NCBI GenBank assembly: GCA_041685645.1
Contig: JAWLFI010000019.1
Span: 1-22,827 of the forward strand
Direction: 5' to 3'
Origin: JAWLFI01 sp041685645
Lineage (GTDB): Bacteria > Bacteroidota > Bacteroidia > Chitinophagales > Saprospiraceae
DNA length: 22,827 nucleotides
Shown here: positions 15,852 to 22,827 of the stretch, in pieces
Numbering within the stretch: position 1 is the first letter of the stretch
Layout: each line of letters starts with the position of its first letter
Translations under genes and position numbers: made by a program
The notes under the pieces: generated by a model
The model's database searches: none
What the model was told of the DNA's origin: nothing
Seen by the model: the letters and a program-made list of their open reading frames with translations, nothing else

Positions 15852-16955
15852 TTATGTTTTTTTTCCTTTGTTTTTCTTGTAATCCATGAATACGAATTGG
15901 CCCACACCTTCGGGTGAGCTGTAGAAAGCTTTTCCGTTATTAGCTTTAGTAAATTGATCTATAAACTGCATGAGGTAGGGATCGCGCGCAATCATAAAAG
16001 TGGTTATCGGAATATTCGACTTTCTACATTTATACGCTAAACTCAGCGTGCGATTAACGATTTTTTGATCTAATCCAAAGGAGTTTTTATAGTACTTCTT
16101 GCCAATTTTTAGACAGGAGGGCTTCCCATCGGTAATCATCATGATTTGTTTGTTGGGGTTTCTTCTCTTTTGCAGGATGCCCATAGCTAAATCAAGACCG
16201 GCCACTGTATTGGTATGATATGGACCAACCTCTAAATAGGGGAGGTCTTTCACCTGAACTTCCCAGGCGTCATTGCCAAAGACCACAATGTCCAGGGTGT
16301 CTTTAGGATAACGGGTATGAATCAATTCAGCCAGTGCCATGGCTACTCGCTTGGCCGGAGTGATGCGGTCCTCTCCATAGAGAATCATGGAGTGAGAAAT
16401 ATCAATCATCAAAACGGTGCTGGTTTGTGATTGATGTTTGGTTTGTCTTACTTCTAAATCTCCCTGCCCCAAATGAAATTGATCGATTCCGTGATTGATC
16501 TGGGCATTTCTCATCGATTCAGATAAAGCGATGTCCTCTGTATTATCTCCAAATTCATAGGGCCTCAGTCCATCATCTGATTCAAAGCTTCTTCCGGTAA
16601 AATTCGTGTCGTGATTCCCAATTCGCGTTTTCTTGAGATCGTTAAAAATATCATCCAATGCTTTTTGTCGCAATGCCAGTTCTAACTTTTGAGTCGGCAC
16701 CCCTCCATTGAGTCCACGACCTCCATTTTCATCAGTGAGAAACCCTTTTTTCTTAAGATCCTCGATGAAGTCTCCAATTCCGTAACTTTCATCCGTCAGC
16801 TGATGCTTGCGATCCAGAATAGTCAGCCATTGTATCGCCTCATTGGGATCACCCGCCGTGTACATCAGCAACTCCTTAAATATTTCTAGTAATCGGTCAA
16901 AAGGAGTGCCGGATTCTTTCTCACCTGTATATTTGTTAAATCTCCAACCTATCAT
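15852..16955 (-). CDS. VWA-domain protein, partner of the AAA+ ATPase
   Basis: A 367-residue protein with a helical N-terminal region (1-170) and a C-terminal von Willebrand factor A domain (about 178-355). The metal-binding MIDAS motif is intact: DISHS (185-189), a Thr in YHTNT (246-250) and TDGKPS (275-280). MoxR/ChlI-type ATPases commonly act with such VWA proteins, which recruit the client through the bound metal (family knowledge). The N-terminal part carries the blocks FTGRSFESDDGLRPYEFGD (119-137). There is no signal peptide or membrane segment, so the complex is cytoplasmic. It is the first gene of a two-gene unit, with the ATPase 3 nt downstream. Confidence 0.9.
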   Translation of the reverse strand: MIGWRFNKYTGEKESGTPFDRLLEIFKELLMYTAGDPNEAIQWLTILDRKHQLTDESYGIGDFIEDLKKKGFLTDENGGRGLNGGVPTQKLELALRQKALDDIFNDLKKTRIGNHDTNFTGRSFESDDGLRPYEFGDNTEDIALSESMRNAQINHGIDQFHLGQGDLEVRQTKHQSQTSTVLMIDISHSMILYGEDRITPAKRVAMALAELIHTRYPKDTLDIVVFGNDAWEVQVKDLPYLEVGPYHTNTVAGLDLAMGILQKRRNPNKQIMMITDGKPSCLKIGKKYYKNSFGLDQKIVNRTLSLAYKCRKSNIPITTFMIARDPYLMQFIDQFTKANNGKAFYSSPEGVGQFVFMDYKKNKGKKT

Positions 16956-17360
16956 GTAATACTCAAAGGCTTTTTATCAAAAATAGTTCAAGTCTTGTCG
17001 AATCTTATAGATATGACCGGATACCTCAAAACGAGACAACGAATTTTGATGTGCAAACCGATATCTGTGAGAAGGTGGGGCAGTGGGCAAAGATTTTACG
17101 AATGTGCCTTTCAGGACGAATTAGTCTACAGGCAGCTATCACCCGAAAAACACAAGTGCTTTACGCCCTGCGGGATGAAGCTTTCACTGTCCATCGGTCA
17201 ATTCGAATTGTTTTAGGATTTCACCCCAAAAAGCAATCATCCCCCTCATTTTCAGCAGAGCAGGATGAATAGATAACTATCTTGAAGGTTAAGGACAACT
17301 GGGCTTTGAACGCACCCTCACATTTGTTTTGCGTTGTGAAAAGAAGTGTCTCTGCGAGCC
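16956..17360. other. Intergenic region with an unassigned plus-strand open frame
   Basis: Lies between the end of the coiled-coil gene and the VWA gene start, both on the minus strand. On the plus strand one frame is open from about 16939 to 17272 (roughly 110 codons) with no ATG; from GTG at 17051 it gives 73 residues (VQTDICEKVGQWAKILRMC...). The translation has a plausible mixed composition, but I recognise no family, and no promoter or ribosome site supports it. It could be a relic or chance. Confidence 0.3.
16978..16985 (-). promoter_or_regulatory. Possible -7 element for VWA/AAA+ operon
   Basis: Minus-strand TATTTTTG fits TAnnTTTG and lies 22 nt upstream of the VWA start, the same distance as the lepB box. 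No matching TTTG is seen at the -33 position, so support is weak. Confidence 0.35.
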
Positions 17361-18338
17361 CTATTTCATTTCAAAAGTTTCCTTGCCCGTTCGATGTCCT
17401 TTATTGTAAACTTCTATCTCATATAATCCTTCCTGAAAGGAAGCATTGGGTTTCCATTCCATACAATATCGATTTGGCTCACCCTGGTAATCAACTTCGA
17501 TGTTTTGTGTATATCTGACCTCCTGACCATCCTCGGTTTCGAATACGCCGGAACCCAATGCATTGATCGCTATGGTTTCTCCAACGGGATTGATGATTCG
17601 GATGAAAAAGTTTTCTTCCCCTTTTGGTGCCACCCGATTAAAAGTAGTTTGGAAGCAAATTTTCAGCACATCGATATTGTTCGCTTTTCTTCGGCTTCTG
17701 TGTTTTCCACCCCGGGAAACTTTAAACCCCTCGGCCTCGATTTTTTCCACTCGAATCACTGAGGCCAGATCTACTTTCTCTGCTAATCTTTTCTGCTGTT
17801 TTCTTAATTTCATCGCAGATGATAAAAGTGTGTCCTTTTCCTCTTTCAGTCTCTGTTTCTTTTTTTCTTCATCTGTTACTCTAATCTCCAGACTCTTATT
17901 CCTTTCCTCGAGGCTGAGGTTCTGGTTCGCTAAAGCCTCTTTCTCCTCGTACAACTGCTCCATTTCTCCTAGATATTGGTCGATATTCGACTTCATCTCC
18001 TCCAGCTGCGATTGCGCCTCTCTAAATCTCCCTCTATCCACAATCAATCGATCAATGGAATTTTTCTGTTCCTGAATCTTTTCCTTCTGGTCTTCAATGA
18101 TTTGATTGAGTTCCTCGTTGTCTGACTTGAGATCATCTAGCTCAGATAAGGCTTCGTAGTACTCTTCATCCAAATCGTTCTTTAAATTGGTGACCTCTTC
18201 GAGTTCTTGTTGTTGCTGTTGAATGATCTTGTCCTGATTGTATTTGTTATACATCATATAGGCATTGACCAGCAATAACAGCATGATGGCAATGATTGCG
18301 ATGACAGTGAGTTTGTCTCTATTGGATTTTTGACTCAT
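17361..18338 (-). CDS. Membrane-anchored coiled-coil protein of unknown function
   Basis: A 325-residue protein with a short basic cytoplasmic start (MSQKSNRDK), one transmembrane segment (about 10-29), a long coiled coil rich in Glu, Lys and Gln (about 33-190) and a compact C-terminal domain (191-325) probably of beta structure. The C-terminal domain contains KANNIDVLKICFQ and APKGEENFFIRIINPVGETI, wording I recall from widely distributed uncharacterised Bacteroidota proteins. The topology suggests a periplasmic rod carrying a beta domain, which could be structural or span the envelope (inference). It diverges from the exonuclease gene with 141 nt between them. No function can be assigned from context. 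Confidence 0.8.
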   Translation of the reverse strand: MSQKSNRDKLTVIAIIAIMLLLLVNAYMMYNKYNQDKIIQQQQQELEEVTNLKNDLDEEYYEALSELDDLKSDNEELNQIIEDQKEKIQEQKNSIDRLIVDRGRFREAQSQLEEMKSNIDQYLGEMEQLYEEKEALANQNLSLEERNKSLEIRVTDEEKKKQRLKEEKDTLLSSAMKLRKQQKRLAEKVDLASVIRVEKIEAEGFKVSRGGKHRSRRKANNIDVLKICFQTTFNRVAPKGEENFFIRIINPVGETIAINALGSGVFETEDGQEVRYTQNIEVDYQGEPNRYCMEWKPNASFQEGLYEIEVYNKGHRTGKETFEMK

Positions 18339-18479
18339 ATTTTCTTGATATACATCTTTTGGTAAAGATTCAAAAAAAAGCGGTATTAATCAGAATATTG
18401 TACTCATTTTATACTTAACTCCCTCTAAAACTGAAAATTATTCAGCTTTTTCTTTTATTTGTATAAAGAACTATAAAAA

Positions 18480-19220
18480 GTGAAAGAAAGTAGAATATTA
18501 TTTCTCGATATTGAAACCGTATCCGGAAAAGCTGAGATGGAGGAGCTTCCGGGGCGTCTTCAAGCGCTGTGGAGAAAGAAATCGAGACGATTTTTGAGTC
18601 CAGAACTAAAGAATTTGCCTGAAGAAGAGGTGGACTGGAATGAAGTGTACAAAGAGCGGGCAGCCATTCTTGCAGAGTTTGGAAAGATTATTTGTATTTC
18701 GGTGGGATTTCTTGTTCCCGGCGAGTCGGGTGATTTTGTCATGCGAGTCAAGAGTTTTGCCGGAGATGATGAGCAAGCCATTCTGAGTGACTTCGCCCAA
18801 TTGGTCAGCGACTCCTTTTCCGATCGAAAATTTCAATTTCTCTGTGGACATAATGTAAGGGAATTTGATTTGCCCTACATTGGTCGCCGCTTACTGATTC
18901 ATAACATGCCCCTGCCGGATGCGCTCAATTTCCAGGGAAAAAAGCCGTGGGAATTGAAGCATATTATCGATACATTAGAACTCTGGAAGTTTGGAGACTT
19001 TAAACACTATACTTCCCTCGATTTATTGGCCGCTATTTTCGACATCCCATCGCCGAAAGAGGATATCGATGGAAGTCAGGTGGGAAAAGTCTATTGGGTA
19101 GATCATGATGTAGATCGAATTTCCAGATATTGCGAAAGAGATGTGTGGGTGACGGCAGCGGTGTACCTCAAATTACAAGGTCTGGATTTCCCCTCAGAAG
19201 ATGATGTCGTTTACACTTAA
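18480..19220 (+). CDS. PolB-like 3'-5' exonuclease (DEDDy superfamily)
   Basis: A 246-residue nuclease of the DnaQ-like fold. The metal-binding acidic residues are visible: Asp10 and Glu12 in LFLDIET, Asp130 in HNVREFDLPYIGRR, and Tyr217/Asp221 in RYCERDV, whose Tyr-x3-Asp spacing marks the DEDDy class. This fits the family of stand-alone PolB-like 3'-5' exonucleases, likely acting on single-stranded DNA ends in repair. The start is GTG at 18480; no ATG offers a better start before the FLDIET motif. Rpe begins 15 nt downstream, so the two are probably cotranscribed although functionally unrelated. Confidence 0.88.
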   Translation: MKESRILFLDIETVSGKAEMEELPGRLQALWRKKSRRFLSPELKNLPEEEVDWNEVYKERAAILAEFGKIICISVGFLVPGESGDFVMRVKSFAGDDEQAILSDFAQLVSDSFSDRKFQFLCGHNVREFDLPYIGRRLLIHNMPLPDALNFQGKKPWELKHIIDTLELWKFGDFKHYTSLDLLAAIFDIPSPKEDIDGSQVGKVYWVDHDVDRISRYCERDVWVTAAVYLKLQGLDFPSEDDVVYT

Positions 19221-19235
19221 AAGCAATACAATACA

Positions 19236-19901
19236 ATGCCCAATCACAAAATCTCTCCATCACTACTCTCTGCTGACTTTTTGCATCTGGAGCGCGATAT
19301 CCAGATGATCAATGAATCCCGGGCCGATTGGTTACATCTGGATGTCATGGACGGCAATTTTGTCCCCAACATTTCTTACGGAATGGATATTATCAAAGCG
19401 GTCAATGAGGCCTGTACTCTCCCTTTGGATACTCACCTTATGATCGTCGAACCTGAAAAGTACGTCAAACACTTTGTAGATGCAGGAGCAGATATATTGA
19501 CCGTTCATCTGGAAGCCTGCACTCACCTGCATCGAACGCTTCAATCTATTCGTGAGCAAGGTGCCCAGGCAGGCATTGCTATTAATCCACATACGCCCGT
19601 CGAAATGGTCTTCGATGTACTCGAAGACACAGACCTCGTTTTGATTATGTCAGTAAATCCGGGCTTTGGCGGTCAGAAATTTATCTATCGCACTCTGGAT
19701 AAAATTAAAAGGCTCAAATCAGAAATTACGACGCGCAATCTTTCAACGCAGATTGAGGTCGATGGGGGGGTGGGGCTTCACAATGCCCAGAAAGTCCTGG
19801 AAGCCGGAGCTGATGTTTTGGTCGCTGGCAGTGCAATTTTTAAGACAGAAAATCCCACACAAACCATCGAGAAGATGAAAAACATCGGAAAAGGTCTCTA
19901 A
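19236..19901 (+). CDS. rpe: Ribulose-phosphate 3-epimerase
   Basis: Interconverts D-ribulose 5-phosphate and D-xylulose 5-phosphate in the pentose phosphate pathway. The 221-residue TIM barrel is of normal family length. Metal ligands and catalytic residues are in place: His34 and Asp36 (LHLDVMDGNFVPNIS), His67 (DTHLMI) and Asp176 (EVDGGV). The phosphate-binding loops are MSVNPGFGGQKF (138-149) and VAGSAIF (196-202). It follows the exonuclease gene after 15 nt. The call is secure. Confidence 0.97.
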   Translation: MPNHKISPSLLSADFLHLERDIQMINESRADWLHLDVMDGNFVPNISYGMDIIKAVNEACTLPLDTHLMIVEPEKYVKHFVDAGADILTVHLEACTHLHRTLQSIREQGAQAGIAINPHTPVEMVFDVLEDTDLVLIMSVNPGFGGQKFIYRTLDKIKRLKSEITTRNLSTQIEVDGGVGLHNAQKVLEAGADVLVAGSAIFKTENPTQTIEKMKNIGKGL

Positions 19902-19981
19902 GTGAGTTTCCGCTCGTCCTGCTCTTTCATGGTTTTAGGGTATTTAATTCGAGAGAAGGTATAGTGTTTCGCTAAATTGTT

Positions 19982-19989
19982 TATCTTTG
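19982..19989 (+). promoter_or_regulatory. Promoter -7 element for rpsP
   Basis: TATCTTTG, the Bacteroidota -7 box, lies 68 nt upstream of the rpsP ATG; a -33 match is poor. The leader that follows carries an inverted repeat ACCTCT (20000-20005) / AGAGGT (20028-20033), which could fold in the 5' UTR. Confidence 0.62.
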
Positions 19990-20057
19990 CAGTGCGAAAA
20001 CCTCTGTTGTCAGCAGCGTCTGAGTAGAGAGGTATTCAATAACAAAAAAATATTCGC

Positions 20058-20495
20058 ATGTCAGTAAGAATGAGATTATCTAGAAAAGGTAGAAGAAAAC
20101 AACCTTTTTATCACGTTGTCATCGCCGATAAAAGGCGGTCCAGAGACGGTAAGTATATTGAGAAAATCGGAACCTATAATCCGATGACGAAGCCGGCGAC
20201 CATTGACTTGGATCGCGATCGCGCTTTTGAGTGGATTCAAAAAGGAGCACAACCTTCCGATACCGTGAGAGCCATCCTGAGATTTAAAGGAGTATTGTAT
20301 AGAACACACCTCGCGAAAGGAGTTTTAAAAGGCGCTTTAACTGAAGAAAAGGCCGAGCAGCTCTACATGGACTTTATCTCTGAAAAAGATGAAAAGGTTG
20401 AGGAAAGAAGAAAGAAGACCGCAGATGAACAAGAAGCACTTAGAGTGAGACTCTTTGGAGAAGCACCAAAACCGGAAGCAGACGAAGAGGAGTAA
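20058..20495 (+). CDS. rpsP: 30S ribosomal protein S16
   Basis: A 145-residue S16. The N-terminal core MSVRMRLSRKGRRKQPFYHV, the GKYIEKIGTYNP block and QPSDTVRAILRFKGV (roughly 1-80) are classic. A charged C-terminal tail rich in Glu and Lys (about 108-145, ending EADEEE) extends beyond the E. coli protein (82 residues), as is usual in Bacteroidota. It has its own promoter, and neither rimM nor trmD follows it here, unlike the common rpsP-rimM-trmD arrangement. The next gene is an unrecognised protein. Confidence 0.97.
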   Translation: MSVRMRLSRKGRRKQPFYHVVIADKRRSRDGKYIEKIGTYNPMTKPATIDLDRDRAFEWIQKGAQPSDTVRAILRFKGVLYRTHLAKGVLKGALTEEKAEQLYMDFISEKDEKVEERRKKTADEQEALRVRLFGEAPKPEADEEE

Positions 20496-20549
20496 GTACA
20501 GCTGAACGAAATTCGGTTTTGCCTCCTCGCGATATATTTTACATTTTTT

Positions 20550-20584
20550 TCAACCTGATAGGGCTTAAAATCCTATCAGGTTGA
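20550..20584. repeat. 13-bp perfect inverted repeat downstream of rpsP
   Basis: Arms TCAACCTGATAGG (20550-20562) and CCTATCAGGTTGA (20572-20584) pair perfectly around a 9-nt loop, ending 24 nt before the next gene. A T-run precedes the stem on the plus strand and none follows it, so it is not a textbook intrinsic terminator in either direction, though it may still act as a 3' stabiliser or processing site for rpsP mRNA. Similar AACCTG...CAGGTT hairpins are common between Bacteroidota genes (recollection). Confidence 0.8.
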
Positions 20585-20608
20585 TTCATATTAAAACCTA
20601 GCTACATT

Positions 20609-22003
20609 ATGGAACCTCTGAACCCAAAATATATTCAAGAACTCGATGCCATTGCCGAGTTGATTCAGAATTCTCCGGCTTTGGAACAGTATTTAGATGA
20701 TGAAGAGGAAAGCTCCTACCGAGCTATGGCTCTTGAATTTGAGCCCCAAATTGAAGCATTGTATCAGGAGGTTGCAGACAAGCACCCTATGCAGATCATG
20801 GATATGGAAGATCGCATGCTCGATGATCGACTTGAGACCCTTTACGCTCCGCGTTTGCTAGGGTTTAATGTCTTGAGAGCAGTCGTCGATGACAACTATC
20901 GCTACATTCAGCCTCAGCCTTCTTTTCAAAAGGTGCTGCTTTATATTTGTACTTCACCCAATTTTGATATTGTGAAGAACCGAATTGGGCAGGGCGTGCA
21001 GATTGGCTTTGCTTTAAGTTCAGATATTTGGGTGACCAATATCATCCAGTCCGTAAAATTACAGCGCGTTTCCTCTTTCCTCAATGAACAAAGACAACGA
21101 AGATATAGAGATCTCGAAGAGCGAAAAGCCGGCTATCACAATTATAAGCGACAATTCGATAATCTGAATTTCTATACGGCGGAATTCCCTTCAAATGCAA
21201 CGGAACTCAAGCTGTTTTATCCCAAACTGAAAAAGTTTATCGTCGAGCGCATTTTGCGCGAGAAGGACAATAGTTCTTTGGAGTCATATATCGTTGATTT
21301 TGTACGTAATGACGACTTGCCTGGTAGTCTGGAGTACATTTACATGTTTGGCCTGTTTATCAATTATCTCGAAGTGTCGCCCAAATCTCAAGCAGTGCTC
21401 AAAAAGCGCTTGAATATTGAGCGAAAGGATGTCGAAGGCTTTAATAATAACTACTTTATCTTCCTAAGGGATTTGCTCGATAGCCGATTACCCGTAACCT
21501 CGGATTGCGATCGCAGAGTGTCAGAGTTATTGGATAAATCCATCGAGGATGACTTGACGATGTATTACAATATGACGGATGTGATTCATAGTAAAGGCTA
21601 CACCCACGATGATACTCAGAAGGCAGTGAGAGAATTCTTTTATGCCCACGACGGATTATCTACCATCAATGAGTGCTTGCGACTGGTCATCCTGAAGTAT
21701 TTCAGATCGGTTGTAGATGAACTCGAGCCGGAAGACTTCAGAGAGTTCATGGAAATTTTCCCGGTTTTTGTCACCTACATCAATATTTTTCAAAACGAGA
21801 AATTTAGCCAGGCTGTCAAACATTTTACCATGGATTTTGCCCGTGCATTCAATAAAGTTTATACCGATAAAAGAGGTCGGGACTACCAGGACTTCAAGAA
21901 GTTTATTGTTCGTATGTTTACCGAACTCAACTTTATGAGTGAAAAGGATCTGAAAAACTTTTTCAAAACGAAACGGAAAAAGAAGCCAAAGACAACGGAA
22001 TAA
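20609..22003 (+). CDS. Conserved-looking helical protein of unknown function
   Basis: A 464-residue protein that I do not recognise. It is acidic and hydrophilic in its first third (EYLDDEEESSY-like stretches), predicted mostly helical, with no signal peptide, membrane segment or evident catalytic motif. Aromatic-rich helical blocks recur: FNVLRAVVDDNYRYIQ (about 85-100), EYIYMFGLFINYLEV, FMEIFPVFVTYINIF. It ends in a strongly basic tail (FFKTKRKKKPKTTE). The EI24-type membrane protein gene starts 19 nt downstream, so the two probably share a transcript. Codon use looks like that of neighbours, and I see no sign of transfer. Genuine coding status is supported by length and composition. Confidence 0.85.
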   Translation: MEPLNPKYIQELDAIAELIQNSPALEQYLDDEEESSYRAMALEFEPQIEALYQEVADKHPMQIMDMEDRMLDDRLETLYAPRLLGFNVLRAVVDDNYRYIQPQPSFQKVLLYICTSPNFDIVKNRIGQGVQIGFALSSDIWVTNIIQSVKLQRVSSFLNEQRQRRYRDLEERKAGYHNYKRQFDNLNFYTAEFPSNATELKLFYPKLKKFIVERILREKDNSSLESYIVDFVRNDDLPGSLEYIYMFGLFINYLEVSPKSQAVLKKRLNIERKDVEGFNNNYFIFLRDLLDSRLPVTSDCDRRVSELLDKSIEDDLTMYYNMTDVIHSKGYTHDDTQKAVREFFYAHDGLSTINECLRLVILKYFRSVVDELEPEDFREFMEIFPVFVTYINIFQNEKFSQAVKHFTMDFARAFNKVYTDKRGRDYQDFKKFIVRMFTELNFMSEKDLKNFFKTKRKKKPKTTE

Positions 22004-22022
22004 CAATGTATAGCCACAAGCC

Positions 22023-22769
22023 ATGTTAAAAGGATTATTGTCAGCTTTTTCAGCCTTCTTTTCCGTGATCCCCCACTTGTTCAAGGGCAAGAAAAAGATA
22101 TTTTTCTTGATTCCGGGATTCGCCGGACTGCTCTTTACCGCTTTGTATGCCTATATCGCATACCACTATGCACCTCAGATAGGTGAAGCACTCATCGATT
22201 TTTTGTCCTGGCAAGACAGCTCGGATTACCAGACTTATCTGGCCACGACTTTTGCATGGATCAGCCTGGTGGCCATTTATCTCTTATTTTTCAAATACGT
22301 GGTATTGATCATCAGTGCTCCCTTTATGAGCTTTTACTCGGAGAGTATTGAGGCGGATATGAGTCCAAAGGGCAAGAGCTCTTCCTGGTCGTGGAAAAAT
22401 ATCATGACAGATATTTGGCGGTCGTTGAGAATCAATTTGAGGAATGTTATTCGCGAGGTATTTCTACTCTTATCCCTGTTGCTATTGAGCCTTATTCCCG
22501 TCGTTTCGCCCTTTTCCGGCTTTCTTATTCTGCTTGTTTCCGCTTATTATATCGGATTTGGACACATGGATTATACACTCGAGCGCCACCTGAATTATAA
22601 AGATACCGTTCAGTTTGTTCGCGATAACAGAGGAGTTGCTCTGGGCATCGGTTTAGGATACCTCATCATTTACGCCTTGCCCATTGCCGGGTTTTTTCTC
22701 GCCACTCCCATCGCTACAGCTGCAGCTACAAACGCCACAGTAAGCCGACTGAATGCCAGCTCTTCTTAA
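22023..22769 (+). CDS. EI24/CysZ-like membrane protein
   Basis: A 248-residue integral membrane protein with hydrophobic segments near 28-48, 75-102, 144-178 and 206-232. The sequence ISAPFMSFYSESIEADM (about 97-113) after the second long segment matches the conserved 'aPf...lsE.vE' region of the EI24/CysZ family (PF07264), and the later SAYYIGFGHMDYTLERH block (about 178-194) also fits. CysZ members conduct sulfate, but no cysteine-synthesis genes are near, so I give only the family. It starts 19 nt after the preceding unknown gene and is followed at once by repeat element C. Confidence 0.85.
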   Translation: MLKGLLSAFSAFFSVIPHLFKGKKKIFFLIPGFAGLLFTALYAYIAYHYAPQIGEALIDFLSWQDSSDYQTYLATTFAWISLVAIYLLFFKYVVLIISAPFMSFYSESIEADMSPKGKSSSWSWKNIMTDIWRSLRINLRNVIREVFLLLSLLLLSLIPVVSPFSGFLILLVSAYYIGFGHMDYTLERHLNYKDTVQFVRDNRGVALGIGLGYLIIYALPIAGFFLATPIATAAATNATVSRLNASSS

Positions 22770-22774
22770 TTTTT

Positions 22775-22827
22775 ATTTGGGCGTATCGCCCAAAGGGCGA
22801 CCAGGCTTTTCACCGCTATCGGTCGCC
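22775..22827 (+). repeat. GC-rich hairpin element C (cut by window end)
   Basis: Starts with T-rich sequence and ATTTGGGCGT (22775-22784), identical to the start of element B. A hairpin TCGCCC-AAA-GGGCGA (22786-22800) follows, and GGCGACC (22796-22802) can alternatively pair with GGTCGCC (22821-22827). It lies 6 nt past the EI24-like gene stop and continues beyond the window. Confidence 0.65.

Overview
The window looks like a chromosomal segment of a Bacteroidota bacterium with moderate GC (Saprospiria-like or a related class; the class is only a guess). Support comes from the gene order rpmB-rpmG-DUF4295-ftsY, a secreted subtilase with a type IX secretion sorting domain, a long Bacteroidota-type signal peptidase I, promoters with the Bacteroidota -7 box TATCTTTG, and few Shine-Dalgarno sequences. 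Most of it is ordinary chromosome with one compact signalling operon and several odd GC-rich intergenic elements.

Layout. 1-481 has no intact gene and may hold a decayed GxxExxY-type gene. 482-2382 (minus) is a translation and targeting block: tRNA-Arg(ACG), rpmB, rpmG, a DUF4295 miniprotein, an intrinsic terminator, then ftsY. 2433-7303 (minus) holds a secreted subtilase, a cytoplasmic-looking helical-backbone metal/corrinoid receptor and lepB; a GC-rich hairpin element lies between the last two. 7487-13511 (minus) is a tightly coupled four-gene operon: sigma54-type response regulator, FIST sensor protein, hybrid histidine kinase with PAS and GAF domains, and an Hpt protein. Together they could form a complete His-Asp-His-Asp phosphorelay. 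13724-14044 is a second GC-rich element rich in palindromes and tandem repeats. 14382-16955 (minus) is a VWA protein and MoxR/Mg-chelatase-like AAA+ ATPase pair. 17361-18338 (minus) is a membrane-anchored coiled-coil protein.

The plus-strand part (18480-22769) carries a PolB-like 3'-5' exonuclease with rpe, then rpsP with its own promoter, a 13-bp inverted repeat, an unrecognised 464-residue helical protein and an EI24/CysZ-like membrane protein. The window ends inside a third GC-rich element that shares the exact 10-mer ATTTGGGCGT and a T-rich leader with the second.

I did not find a clearly new defence or mobile system. The most interesting items are the FIST-linked phosphorelay operon, the set of three hairpin-rich intergenic elements, and the possible GxxExxY relic at the left end.
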